From a virus: a stretch of DNA of 27,295 nt. The position numbers and the translations under genes were made by a program. Below are positions 13,920 through 20,878 of this stretch, in pieces; the first letter of the stretch is position 1; every line of letters starts with the position of its first letter. A model generated the notes under the pieces. It was not told the DNA's origin. It saw only the letters and a list, made by a program, of their open reading frames with translations, and did no database searches. The DNA is taken from IMG/VR virus record IMGVR_UViG_3300028883_000118, positions 1-27,295 of that record. The stretch is one strand, 5' to 3'.

Positions 13920-13933
13920 GTGACCTCCATTAC

Positions 13934-14218
13934 CTATGATATCCGCTCGTTGCATTTTGGGCAGTAGAATCCAGTAGCCGAAAATATACTATCGACACCG
14001 CATTTGGAACATTCAATCCGCTCCCGAACCGCAAGCACAGACTCGATGGTGGCTGCTATCTCGCCCGAATACCCGGAAATCCGCTGATTCCCCTCCATGT
14101 CTTTTTCAGAGTGAATGGCAGCAACTTCCGCAGCCTCCGAAGCGGTCAGTCCGTACTTTGAAATCAACTTTCTCTCGGCTACATTTCTCAGTCTGCCTTT
14201 AATTCCGACTATTTCCAT
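13934..14218 (-). CDS. Small protein with C-terminal zinc ribbon
   Basis: The 94-residue protein begins MEIVGIKGRLRNVAERKLIS after GGGAGG and is the first gene after promoter C. An N-terminal helical part (YGLTASEAAEVAAIHSEKDM) is joined to a C-terminal zinc ribbon, CSKCGVDSIFSATGFYCPKC. The arrangement suggests a DNA- or RNA-binding adaptor. No family recognised. Confidence 0.72.
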   Translation of the reverse strand: MEIVGIKGRLRNVAERKLISKYGLTASEAAEVAAIHSEKDMEGNQRISGYSGEIAATIESVLAVRERIECSKCGVDSIFSATGFYCPKCNERIS

Positions 14219-14265
14219 TTTGTGTCCTCCCGTTTTATGGTGGTTTTTAATAAGATCCAATCTAA

Positions 14266-14294
14266 AACTTATAATAGGTAGCAAGTTTTGTCAA
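14266..14294 (-). promoter_or_regulatory. Promoter C, conserved phage promoter family
   Basis: On the minus strand TTGACA (14289-14294) is followed by a spacer containing ACTTGCTACCTATTA and a -10 of TAAGTT at 17 bases (or TATAAG at 15). AAAACTT and AAGTTTT also form an inverted repeat across it. About 35 bases are nearly identical to promoters D and E. It leads to the gene at 14218. Confidence 0.75.
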
Positions 14295-14328
14295 GTATAA
14301 AAACTGGCGCAGGACCAAAGTTTTATCA

Positions 14329-14541
14329 TCACTCCTTCTCATCACTCTCCATGCCGGGAAGCTGACCGTTCCCTCCGATCCGGGCCAGTGCAATCGATTG
14401 CAACTTAATCCGCAAGGAATACTCGAATTTTAGACTATGTGAGCAGTACGGCTGATCCGTACACCTATACAAACAGACTAATGAGTGCTTAAATTGCTCA
14501 TCCCGGTCGCACCAATATGAATCAGATACGTAGTGTTTCAC
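14329..14541 (-). CDS. Small hypothetical protein with GTG start
   Basis: The 70-residue frame starts at a GTG overlapping the stop of the upstream gene (the last codons AGG AGG AAA CCG TGA supply the AGGAGG). The protein (MKHYVSDSYWCDRDEQFKHS) has four cysteines and no recognised motif. It contains the palindromic 14-bp motif in frame, read as LQSIA. Translational coupling and a strong site support it as a real gene. Confidence 0.62.
   Translation of the reverse strand: MKHYVSDSYWCDRDEQFKHSLVCLYRCTDQPYCSHSLKFEYSLRIKLQSIALARIGGNGQLPGMESDEKE
14389..14402. promoter_or_regulatory. Dispersed 14-bp operator-like motif, copy 6 (perfect palindrome)
   Basis: TGCAATCGATTGCA, a perfect 14-bp palindrome, lies inside the small gene at 14329 and 94 bases upstream of promoter C's -35. 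Confidence 0.78.
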
Positions 14542-14876
14542 GGTTTCCTCCTAATTCTAATCATTCGCACCTCTCTATTCTCACGAAGTTTTTTTCGTTT
14601 GGTTTGTTTAACTTTTTCTTCCAGCTCCTTCCGTCTCTTTACAAAGCAAGGATGCTTGGCAACTTCCGGTCGCAGACGATCTATGATCTCCGCCTCGAAT
14701 TTCTCAACGTTGAAACCGAGAGAAAACTCTGAAATCTCAGCGAGTAATCCGCCACACTCCAAGCAAGAATAGATCATGACCCGTTTATACACGTCTTGAT
14801 CTACCTCGATACCTGCAAACCTTAGTCCGTCAACGAAAGAAGAACCCCTAAATCTCAACACGTCATCTAATATCAT
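14538..14876 (-). CDS. Small basic protein, unknown function
   Basis: The frame is open from 14942, but the first 22 codons (MAPAAAPGLTWPLPPIP) coincide with a GC-rich hairpin and have no ribosome binding site. The ATG at 14874-14876 follows a GAAGGGAAGGA purine run, so it is preferred, giving 112 residues (MILDDVLRFRGSSFVDGLRF). The protein has a CLEC pair, an acidic middle and a very basic helical end (KRRKELEEKVKQTKRKKLRE). If the upstream ATG is used it overlaps the previous stop as TAATG. Function unknown. Confidence 0.62.
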   Translation of the reverse strand: MILDDVLRFRGSSFVDGLRFAGIEVDQDVYKRVMIYSCLECGGLLAEISEFSLGFNVEKFEAEIIDRLRPEVAKHPCFVKRRKELEEKVKQTKRKKLRENREVRMIRIRRKP

Positions 14877-14898
14877 TCCTTCCCTTCTAATAGGTATG

Positions 14899-14931
14899 GG
14901 CGGCAGGGGCCAAGTCAGCCCCGGAGCCGCC
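14899..14931 (-). other. GC-rich hairpin before the 14538-14876 gene
   Basis: GGCGGC and GGGGC on the left pair with GCCCC and GCCGCC on the right around a seven-base loop (CAAGTCA), with a small asymmetric bulge. No T run follows on either strand. It separates the end of the GHKL ATPase gene from the next gene, and may stabilise the 3' end of its mRNA or attenuate read-through. Confidence 0.55.
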
Positions 14932-14941
14932 GCAGGAGCCA

Positions 14942-16486
14942 TTATTTTATGTTTTGAATAGTCTGGTATGCAAAATAGCTGTCGTAAGTTGTCAGCCGTA
15001 TCCGAGCCATCTGAGCCACAAAACCTTCGTCGTGATATTCATAACGAATGTGCGAGATTTCGTGTATGGCCTTATCTTTTAAGTCTTCTACCAGTATCCG
15101 TCGCTTTTTGAAAATGGCTTTTTGGTAAGGCGTTCCATTTAATACGAGTTCGGGATTCAAGTAAAAGTAGTACGTTCCATCCAACTGTTCTATCTGGGCC
15201 TCCACATCAGACTCTAAGGTAAAACCACATGTGAAGGATACAAAATTTCCGCTTGAGAGCAACACTTCCTTAACTACTTCCGTCCACATAAGCGCAAGAA
15301 CATTAGCTTTTCGGGACCGCATGAATTTCTTGCATTTGGCGTCATCCTGAGACTCACATTTGGTGACGAAATCTGGCCGGTATCCGATCAAAGCCATTCT
15401 ATCCTTATAATCGTAAGACCAGTCCTCGGCATAATCAGAGTTCTTGGCGGCAGCACCGATCTGTGCGAGTCGATGCTCCAGCAGTGTACTCTCATGGCCC
15501 TCTAAATTCAATCGGGCAATCATTTCCTTTGAAAGATCACGAATAGAATCGTTAATAGCTCCAGCATCATATCTGACAACGTTCTGGAGCGACTCGTCCA
15601 GCGCCTCTCTTGCCGCAGCAAGCTCGATCACGCCGGTTCCTTCATATTTCCGGCGAATTATCTGCTTCTCCGGTTTCAAGGCCTGTGTAGTATCAGCGAT
15701 CAATCGCTTCAAAAACTCGTCAAGCTCTGTTTGGTAACGTTCCTGCAAACCATCCCGATTGGAAGTCAAACATTCCAGACTATTTTTCGTAATCTCGATT
15801 GTCACAGCCCCGATATCCGACCCGATAAATTTGGAAAACATCCAAACACCGTTGATTCTAACTTGCAGGGAGCGGGCGTCCGTGTCATCTTTAGTATGAA
15901 ATATTTGACACCACCCCAGATCCCGAACAAAACTGCCCCGATGCCATGTGGTTTCAACGGGATGTCCATCAAAGCTGATGTTACATGGCGTTTCCATCAG
16001 ACCAGCGACAAATTTACCGTGTGATATCAGCGTCTCGATTGTAGTAGATTCCAGAGATTGCTCGGAAAGCTCGATGGTACAACGAGTCCCGTTGACATTC
16101 TTCTCGGATTCCTTTATAGTGTACTCGTTGTGCTCCCCGGTTACGTCCAGAGACTTCGTTTTAATACGATAGTTCGGCCAAGAGAAAAATAAAAGCTCCT
16201 TAGCCTTTCCAAATGCACCAACAGAACCAGATGCTTTCTCGGTCCCGCCCAGACAAAACAACTTGTTCTGGAGGATATCCAGCGTCATACCGGTCCCGTT
16301 ATCAGAAATGGTAACTTTCCCGGCCTTGATGTCGGTGGCAACCTTTATTTCCGTAGCTCCCGCATCGATGCTATTCTGGAAAAACTCTCTCCACAACGCT
16401 TTCTGCCAATCTCGGTAATCCTTCGTTGCCATCGTAAAGAAGTAATCACGAGGAATTTCAACTGTTCCGCTAATGGGCTGATTCAT
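14942..16486 (-). CDS. GHKL-type ATPase fused to an HExxH metallopeptidase-like C-terminus
   Basis: The 514-residue protein starts MNQPISGTVEIPRDYFFTMA with GGAGG 6-7 bases before the ATG. GHKL (Hsp90/MutL/MORC-like) motifs are clear: N-box EFFQNSIDAGA (Glu34, Asn38), G1 box DNGTGM (62-67), and the ATP lid GGTEKASGSVGAFGKAKELL (80-99). A middle helical region of about 200 residues follows. Near the C-terminus HEISH at 475-479 with His485 (HExxH-x5-H, then DE) matches a zinc metallopeptidase active site. An ATP-driven clamp joined to a peptidase suggests nucleotide-controlled proteolysis or a host-takeover or anti-defence function, but no substrate can be inferred. It is the first gene after promoter D, apparently expressed early. 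Confidence 0.85.
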   Translation of the reverse strand: MNQPISGTVEIPRDYFFTMATKDYRDWQKALWREFFQNSIDAGATEIKVATDIKAGKVTISDNGTGMTLDILQNKLFCLGGTEKASGSVGAFGKAKELLFFSWPNYRIKTKSLDVTGEHNEYTIKESEKNVNGTRCTIELSEQSLESTTIETLISHGKFVAGLMETPCNISFDGHPVETTWHRGSFVRDLGWCQIFHTKDDTDARSLQVRINGVWMFSKFIGSDIGAVTIEITKNSLECLTSNRDGLQERYQTELDEFLKRLIADTTQALKPEKQIIRRKYEGTGVIELAAAREALDESLQNVVRYDAGAINDSIRDLSKEMIARLNLEGHESTLLEHRLAQIGAAAKNSDYAEDWSYDYKDRMALIGYRPDFVTKCESQDDAKCKKFMRSRKANVLALMWTEVVKEVLLSSGNFVSFTCGFTLESDVEAQIEQLDGTYYFYLNPELVLNGTPYQKAIFKKRRILVEDLKDKAIHEISHIRYEYHDEGFVAQMARIRLTTYDSYFAYQTIQNIK

Positions 16487-16582
16487 AATGTGACCTCCGT
16501 TTTGCTTATGATTTTCGCTATTTTGGTGGTTTTTAGTCAATTTCTGCCATCCTTTTAAATGAATTTTTTGTATCCAGACTTA

Positions 16583-16611
16583 AACTTATAATAGGTATGA
16601 AGTTTTGTCAA
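16583..16611 (-). promoter_or_regulatory. Promoter D, conserved phage promoter family
   Basis: TTGACA (16606-16611) with TAAGTT at 17 bases or TATAAG at 15 on the minus strand. The spacer (AAACTTCATACCTATTA) matches promoter C except for two bases. A leader of about 90 bases runs to the GHKL ATPase start. The 14-bp motif lies 33 bases upstream of the -35. The 154-base gap 16487-16640 holds no gene. Confidence 0.75.
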
Positions 16612-16640
16612 GGATAAAAGCTCACGGACGGGCCATATTC

Positions 16641-16904
16641 TCATTGCAAGCGATTGCACCGGTCCTCACTTCTATTGGCAACGTATATCATAATACCGAA
16701 AATACCAAGCCCTACATAGTTCACCCATGGGAACCAGCCCCCGTCTGACCATGCAAGCAATATGCCAAGAAGCCCAATGCTACATCCAACCAGTTTCCTA
16801 ATAAGCCTAATCATAATGACTTCCCCAATGCCGGACTCGTAATCACCTGAAGGTGACCCGATCCCGTATTCTTTAATATAGTGGATAGCATAAAACCTAT
16901 GCAT
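16641..16904 (-). CDS. Small membrane protein
   Basis: The longest frame is 87 residues (MHRFYAIHYIKEYGIGSPSG). An internal ATG at 16812-16814 has the better site (GGGGAAG, 5 bases) and would give 57 residues starting MIRLIRKLVGCSIGLLGILL. Two hydrophobic spans (CSIGLLGILLAW and WVNYVGLGIFGIMIYVA) separated by a DGGW turn make a hairpin inner-membrane protein. The last codons coincide with a copy of the 14-bp motif (encoding CNRLQ), and the stop follows immediately. It could be a holin-like or exclusion protein. The sequence does not decide. Confidence 0.62.
   Translation of the reverse strand: MHRFYAIHYIKEYGIGSPSGDYESGIGEVIMIRLIRKLVGCSIGLLGILLAWSDGGWFPWVNYVGLGIFGIMIYVANRSEDRCNRLQ
16645..16658. 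promoter_or_regulatory. Dispersed 14-bp operator-like motif, copy 7
   Basis: An exact TGCAAGCGATTGCA overlaps the last codons of the membrane protein gene, 33 bases upstream of promoter D's -35. Confidence 0.78.
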
Positions 16905-16917
16905 CCATTCTGACCGC

Positions 16918-17658
16918 TCAGATTGCCTCAGAACACCATTTTTCGATTAGATTCGGTTTGAAGTCGGAAACGGCGCAGAATTGATTTTCGGGGTTACGTT
17001 GACTCTCATACGAGAAGTCACAACCCTTTATGACCATACCCTCACAGTTGACATAGAGTTGTCCACCCGATACATAGATCACCTCATCGTCTCCTCCGTA
17101 GGACTCACATTCATAACTGTCTGGAGACTGCTGGCGTCCTCCCCACTCGATTGCATTACCCTCTGCAATGACCCCAGACCCACCATAAAGATTTTGAGAT
17201 TTCAAGTCGTGATATTTCGGATGGGCGAAGCTCAGAACCTCAAGCATCTTAACGTTCTCCGGCGGGGCTTTCAAGTGGTAAACGTCATTAGACCATGCAA
17301 GTCCGCTGATCTCGTTGTCCGTACAATAGCACCATAACTCCATCACCGCAAAGATAAACTCCTTAGTAACCTCTACGGCATTAGTGGCAATGTAAAAACT
17401 TCCGATCTCAACGTTCTCATCCCTAAACAGTTGGGTAACCTCACGAATGAAAGCCGGTCTCAGTGACGGTTCCCCACCACTAAACGTGATATTACGAATC
17501 TCCGTTACGTTTCCATTACGAAGGAACGTGCGGACTATTTCAATGTCCATATCTACAGGCTCCGAAGAACCCCGCAAGCAGTGCTGGCAGGTAAGCTGGC
17601 ACCGCCTCGTAACTTCAATAATAACGTCGTCAAGCTTAACTGTTTTTTCGTTTCGCAT
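16918..17658 (-). CDS. Radical SAM enzyme
   Basis: The 246-residue protein starts MRNEKTVKLDDVIIEVTRRC; GGAGG is 6 bases before the ATG, so an upstream in-frame ATG is rejected. CxxxCxxC at Cys20, Cys24 and Cys27 binds the 4Fe-4S cluster that cleaves S-adenosylmethionine. SGGEP at 60-64 is the SAM amino-group motif. Later cysteines (NCEGMVIKGCDFSYESQ and a Cys near residue 225) hint at a second metal site or a degenerate SPASM/twitch-type end. It lacks a recognised partner peptide or base-modification gene nearby, so the substrate (peptide, nucleotide or tRNA) is unknown. Its end precedes the small membrane protein gene. Confidence 0.88.
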   Translation of the reverse strand: MRNEKTVKLDDVIIEVTRRCQLTCQHCLRGSSEPVDMDIEIVRTFLRNGNVTEIRNITFSGGEPSLRPAFIREVTQLFRDENVEIGSFYIATNAVEVTKEFIFAVMELWCYCTDNEISGLAWSNDVYHLKAPPENVKMLEVLSFAHPKYHDLKSQNLYGGSGVIAEGNAIEWGGRQQSPDSYECESYGGDDEVIYVSGGQLYVNCEGMVIKGCDFSYESQRNPENQFCAVSDFKPNLIEKWCSEAI

Positions 17659-17965
17659 GCATGTCCTCCGCAAGATAATATAGCTGACCGGCAGCTTTTT
17701 GAATAACACTATCCTCGTCGGCTTCCTTATAAATCGCAATAAGCAACAACTGGATATCGGGATCACCATAGTCAAGTCGCTGTGAAATCAACTCCCGAAT
17801 GGCTGCGAGGTCTTCATATAGCTCCTCGGCAGACTTTTTCTCACTGGCCTTCATTAGTCCAGCAGTTACCATAGCTTCGTGCGACCCTGCCATGTCCTGA
17901 CAGGCACTTGAAATCCAACTGATTATCTCGCTTGCCTCTTGTTCGATGCGTTCGATATCACTCAT
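17636..17965 (-). CDS. Acidic helical protein, unknown function
   Basis: The 109-residue protein starts MSDIERIEQEASEIISWISS after ATAGGAGGTCACA. It is almost entirely helical and acidic, with KKSAEELYEDLAAIRELISQ in the middle. It overlaps the radical SAM gene start by 23 bases, indicating coupled translation. No family recognised, although an accessory role to the radical SAM protein is conceivable from the overlap. Confidence 0.7.
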   Translation of the reverse strand: MSDIERIEQEASEIISWISSACQDMAGSHEAMVTAGLMKASEKKSAEELYEDLAAIRELISQRLDYGDPDIQLLLIAIYKEADEDSVIQKAAGQLYYLAEDMHAKRKNS

Positions 17966-17974
17966 TGTGACCTC

Positions 17975-18145
17975 CTATTGATTGCACGGACAGGTATCGA
18001 TTATGGCCTTGGCCCCCAGAAGCGTAGGGTAGTCAACGTTTCCGACACGGAACACCCGCTCAGGCTTCTCCCCTCGACGAATCTTGCGAACGATCAAAAT
18101 CTGCATGTGTTTGTAGGGAAACTGGTGCTCGATTTTTTCTTTCAT
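17975..18145 (-). CDS. 56-residue basic protein
   Basis: A short gene fills the gap between its neighbours. The ATG at 18143-18145 follows GGAGG by 7 bases, and the product reads MKEKIEHQFPYKHMQILIVR, ending DTCPCNQ. It is basic, with a likely beta strand (MQILIVRKI), a second strand (RVFRVGNVDYPTLLGAKAII) and a C-terminal CPC pair. The stop is followed directly by the AGGAGG of the next gene. Function unknown. Confidence 0.68.
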   Translation of the reverse strand: MKEKIEHQFPYKHMQILIVRKIRRGEKPERVFRVGNVDYPTLLGAKAIIDTCPCNQ

Positions 18146-18171
18146 TTCAGCGTCCTCCGTATATTAATAGA

Positions 18172-18558
18172 TTAATCGTCATTATTACCCCTGAAAATTT
18201 CGGGGTCGTCGTACTTCAAACCGGTGATAGTTGACTCCTCCGACTCGAACTCAAACTCATCTCGGTCTCGTTTCCACTCCTCATACAAGGCATCGTCAAC
18301 CTTTTGATCGGCCTCGATCTGATCAGCCAATAGCTGACGACCTTCTAATTGCTTGGTGGTAAACTCCATCCCGTGATCTTCTTTAAAGTACCCCTTGTAA
18401 CACCCCGGATTCCCATACTCTCCGCAAGTTGGGCACTCCTCACAGATACAATCGTCAACGGTTAAGCCGCAACACTCACAGGGCTCATGCAGCCCCATCG
18501 ACTCATCAATCATCCTATGAGTAACGCCCGGTGGTAAACTCCATCCGAATTTTCCCAT
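18172..18558 (-). CDS. Cys-rich acidic protein
   Basis: The 128-residue protein starts MGKFGWSLPPGVTHRMIDES; GGGAG lies 8 bases before this ATG, which is favoured over one five codons upstream. Residues 28-53 hold a cluster of Cys (CECCGLTVDDCICEECPTCG, then GCYKG), likely binding one or two zinc ions. The C-terminal half is acidic (EEWKRDRDEFEFESEEST). No family recognised. It belongs to the promoter E operon. Confidence 0.7.
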   Translation of the reverse strand: MGKFGWSLPPGVTHRMIDESMGLHEPCECCGLTVDDCICEECPTCGEYGNPGCYKGYFKEDHGMEFTTKQLEGRQLLADQIEADQKVDDALYEEWKRDRDEFEFESEESTITGLKYDDPEIFRGNNDD

Positions 18559-18581
18559 GATTAAATCTCCCATAGTTAAGG

Positions 18582-18827
18582 TTAGCCAAGCTCACATTCA
18601 AGATATTCATAGCATAAATTACTAATGGTATCGACGGTTAAGAACCCAATGGCTTCGGGTGCCTGCAACTCGATTGCCGCAAAAGCCGCATCAGCAAGCG
18701 GGTGCAGGATGGGCGGCTTGTCTTTTTTGAATATTTCCAGCGCAGTATGACCAGTTGGCCGGGTCAGAAAGTCAAGACTACCATTCTCAAACGCTTGTTT
18801 TAATTTGGTTTTCGTCGTTTCGTCCAT
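18582..18827 (-). CDS. Small helical protein
   Basis: The 81-residue protein starts MDETTKTKLKQAFENGSLDF with AAAGGAG 8-9 bases before the ATG. It is predicted helical, with the central segment LHPLADAAFAAIELQAPEAI and two Cys near the C-terminus (NLCYEYLECELG). No motif recognised. It lies in the promoter E operon between two other unknown genes. Confidence 0.68.
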   Translation of the reverse strand: MDETTKTKLKQAFENGSLDFLTRPTGHTALEIFKKDKPPILHPLADAAFAAIELQAPEAIGFLTVDTISNLCYEYLECELG

Positions 18828-18847
18828 TTTTTAATCTCCTTTAATTT

Positions 18848-19309
18848 TTATTTGTCTATAGAAACTCCCTCATCAACGAGGAAGTCACGACAAGCCTTCA
18901 GAAGCTCCGGGGAGAAACCAATGGTGGTATCGAGTGCAGCTCGAATTTCGACCATGGTAACCGAATCCCGATTTAAAAATCGTTCCATAGCGTACTCAAT
19001 CGGATTTTCTCCTTTAAATTTAGCGAGTTGTTGCTCCTCCCGAATTTTTCGGGCCGTTTCCGAATCCTTATGGTACGCCTCATAACCGTCATCGTAAACG
19101 ATCACAACCCAATCGGGATCGTCCTGATACCGTTTGAGCTTTCGGTGGTAACTCGCAACCCGTTGGGCATGGGTGCGAACACGCCGTCGAGCCGTTCTGA
19201 CAAACTGATTGATGAAAGGATTGCCGATCTCATTCATTCGAGCACACTCCTCATCGACCATTTTGACCAAATCACGAGCATTTTCAATATCTTGTTTCTC
19301 GTCTCCCAT
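18848..19309 (-). CDS. Helical protein, first gene of the promoter E operon
   Basis: The 153-residue protein starts MGDEKQDIENARDLVKMVDE with GGAGG 8 bases before the ATG. The N-terminal half is a long basic helix (FVRTARRRVRTHAQRVASYHRKLKRY). A short strand-turn segment (DWVVIVYDDGYEAYH) and a helical C-terminus (TTIGFSPELLKACRDFLVDE) follow. It could bind nucleic acid. No family was recognised. Promoter E lies about 38 bases upstream. Confidence 0.7.
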   Translation of the reverse strand: MGDEKQDIENARDLVKMVDEECARMNEIGNPFINQFVRTARRRVRTHAQRVASYHRKLKRYQDDPDWVVIVYDDGYEAYHKDSETARKIREEQQLAKFKGENPIEYAMERFLNRDSVTMVEIRAALDTTIGFSPELLKACRDFLVDEGVSIDK

Positions 19310-19346
19310 AGTAGTGACCTCCGGTTAAAAATCAAATCCAGATTAA

Positions 19347-19375
19347 ATACTATAATAGGTAGCAAGTTTTGTCAA
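19347..19375 (-). promoter_or_regulatory. Promoter E, conserved phage promoter family
   Basis: TTGACA (19370-19375) and TAGTAT at 17 bases (19347-19352) on the minus strand, with the same ACTTGCTACCTATTA spacer as promoter C. The 14-bp motif lies 34 bases upstream. Confidence 0.77.
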
Positions 19376-19409
19376 GTATATAAAACGGGCGATACCAATT
19401 AAGCCAGAG

Positions 19410-19423
19410 TGCAAGCGATTGCA
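19410..19423. promoter_or_regulatory. Dispersed 14-bp operator-like motif, copy 8
   Basis: An exact TGCAAGCGATTGCA in intergenic DNA, 34 bases upstream of promoter E's -35. Confidence 0.8.
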
Positions 19424-19550
19424 AAGCTGAGAACCAAGGAGAGCCGTTTCCTGACGACCACAATTAAAAGCATGTTGCAGTATTCGGTGCCAGACGATCT
19501 ACCCGGATATCGCCGTACAAACCGCCAGATCTCAGCAGGTGACCTCACAT

Positions 19551-19590
19551 AAAATAGGGGAGCTGACATTAATTCCATCAACTCCCCTAT
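19551..19590 (-). terminator. Probable intrinsic terminator after the acidic protein gene
   Basis: ATAGGGGAG..TGA pairs with TCA..CTCCCCTAT (12 pairs, one mismatch, 11-base loop). On the minus strand the stem is followed by TTTTAT. It lies 26 bases beyond the stop of the gene at 19616. The short T run makes it a moderate terminator. Confidence 0.65.
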
Positions 19591-19615
19591 AGGGACAATC
19601 GGTATGAAGCCTACA

Positions 19616-20707
19616 TTAGATACGCATCTCGTCCAGTGCATCTTCCTTTCCAAATACAGCCTTGGAGATCAGACGAATCCAGCCATTGTTCTCCGGTCGA
19701 AGCAAGAAAACATCACTGGAATCCTGCCGTTTGTTTTCGAGGCTCTTGATATACTCCGTGATATTAACGAGTTCGCCATCCTCGGATCTGGCAAAGATAT
19801 GGCATTTGGCGTTAAACTTAGATTTGGTCACGGTTCGGACAACGGTGATAACCGAGTCACCCTCTTTCAGCAACTTTCCAAGTTCGGCAACAGCCCGTTC
19901 TGTCAGTTTCTTCAGCTCCGCAGCCGACATGCTGCCAAACAATTTCTTATGGGTCGGCTTATAGTCGGGCACATCCACCATATCCTTCCCGGCAACATAC
20001 TTCTTTTCAGGTTCGGAGTCAATCTTGACTTCGGTTTCCGGCTCCTCATCAGGTTTCTTCGCATCCTTAGCCTTGGTGTCCGACTTCTTGGCATCGACTT
20101 TCTTCTTCTGGGCCTTGGCATCCGGCTTTTCATCGGCTTCCTTTTTATCGGGGGTGGCCGATTCGTCCTCCAACAGCTCCATAATAACATCGGGATCATC
20201 TTCCTCACCTTTAGCATCAGCTTTTTCCGGCTTGGTTTCCTTCTCGGAAGCTTTGTCATCAGCGGTCTTCTTGGCTGGAGCAGCATCCGGCTCAGTCAGG
20301 AGGGCGAGAATAGCATCGATTCCCTTGCCAGCCCACTCCCTCTGCTTGGTAGTCGTACGAATGGCACTCACTGGATCAGTACCCGGAGTCAGGTCGGCCT
20401 GTTTCAGCAACTTCACAGCACGACCTCTGGCGATACCCAAGGAAGTTCCGGTGCCGAGATAGAAGTCTTTGTCATTGATAGTCACGTAAGATCGAATGTG
20501 AGCCTTTGGTTTACTTTGTCTTTTACTCATGGTGGTGTCCTCCGTTTGTCGTTCTATTATAATTGACGGTTCAGGTTCGAGGTCATCAAACTCCGTCATG
20601 TCTGAAGCCTCGTTACACAACGAATTTACTGTATTGGAAATTGTGTCATCGTCGGTAGGCCATTCCCCTCGGCGATTCGCCGCCAACAAGTCTACCAAAT
20701 CCCGCAT
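19616..20707 (-). CDS. Lys/Asp-rich linker protein with two flanking domains
   Basis: The 363-residue frame starts MRDLVDLLAANRRGEWPTDD after AAGGAGG. A second in-frame ATG at 20528-20530 also has a strong GGAGG and would give 304 residues starting MSKRQSKPKAHIRSYVTIND. The N-terminal domain after this second start looks compact (KDFYLGTGTSLGIARGRAVKLL). Residues about 150-240 are low-complexity Lys/Asp/Ala/Glu repeats. The C-terminal domain (YKPTHKKLFGSMSAAELKKL, SVITVVRTVTKSKFNAKCHIF, GWIRLISKAVF) looks folded. The dual starts may make two isoforms. The highly charged linker recalls proteins that bind nucleic acid or scaffold complexes. No family recognised. Confidence 0.72.
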   Translation of the reverse strand: MRDLVDLLAANRRGEWPTDDDTISNTVNSLCNEASDMTEFDDLEPEPSIIIERQTEDTTMSKRQSKPKAHIRSYVTINDKDFYLGTGTSLGIARGRAVKLLKQADLTPGTDPVSAIRTTTKQREWAGKGIDAILALLTEPDAAPAKKTADDKASEKETKPEKADAKGEEDDPDVIMELLEDESATPDKKEADEKPDAKAQKKKVDAKKSDTKAKDAKKPDEEPETEVKIDSEPEKKYVAGKDMVDVPDYKPTHKKLFGSMSAAELKKLTERAVAELGKLLKEGDSVITVVRTVTKSKFNAKCHIFARSEDGELVNITEYIKSLENKRQDSSDVFLLRPENNGWIRLISKAVFGKEDALDEMRI

Positions 20708-20771
20708 CAGTCAGCGTCCTCCTTTCTGTTAAAGGTTTTCAGTGCCAGTTTTCGATAAATATCCAGAGTCA

Positions 20772-20800
20772 AAACTATAATAGATAGAAAGTTTTGTCAA
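20772..20800 (-). promoter_or_regulatory. Promoter F, conserved phage promoter family
   Basis: TTGACA (20795-20800) with TAGTTT at 17 bases, and the related spacer AAACTTTCTATCTATTA, on the minus strand. It leads to the gene starting at 20707. No exact 14-bp motif is upstream, only a weak resemblance (GGGGATTGCG) near 20817. Confidence 0.72.
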
Positions 20801-20878
20801 GGATAAAAATGGCACGAGGGGATTGCGTAGGAAAGCAGCTACATAAATAAAGGTATAACGACAGAGCCAACATCGGGG

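Larger units (their letters stand above)
19376..19615. other. Intergenic region with operator and terminator
   Basis: About 240 bases contain the 14-bp motif (19410-19423) and a terminator-like hairpin (19551-19590). A minus-strand frame extends through it to 19399, but its only plausible starts lie inside the hairpin and its sequence (PLFYVRSPAEIWRFVRRYPG) shows no family. It is left unannotated. Confidence 0.55.

Noticed and set aside
17150-17990. Half-site matches to the 14-bp motif (CGATTGCA, TTGATTGCA)
   Set aside because: They match only one arm and such 8-mers occur by chance at this density, so they were not counted as copies.
19399-19555. Minus-strand frame between terminator and promoter E
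   Set aside because: Possible starts lie inside the terminator hairpin with no clear site, and the predicted end is made of the operator motif. Not convincing as a gene.
19604-20566. 320-codon open frame on the plus strand
   Set aside because: It lies antisense to the Lys/Asp-rich protein gene, has no ribosome binding site, and its composition (Phe/Leu/Gly repeats) is what the reverse of GAx/AAx codons gives.
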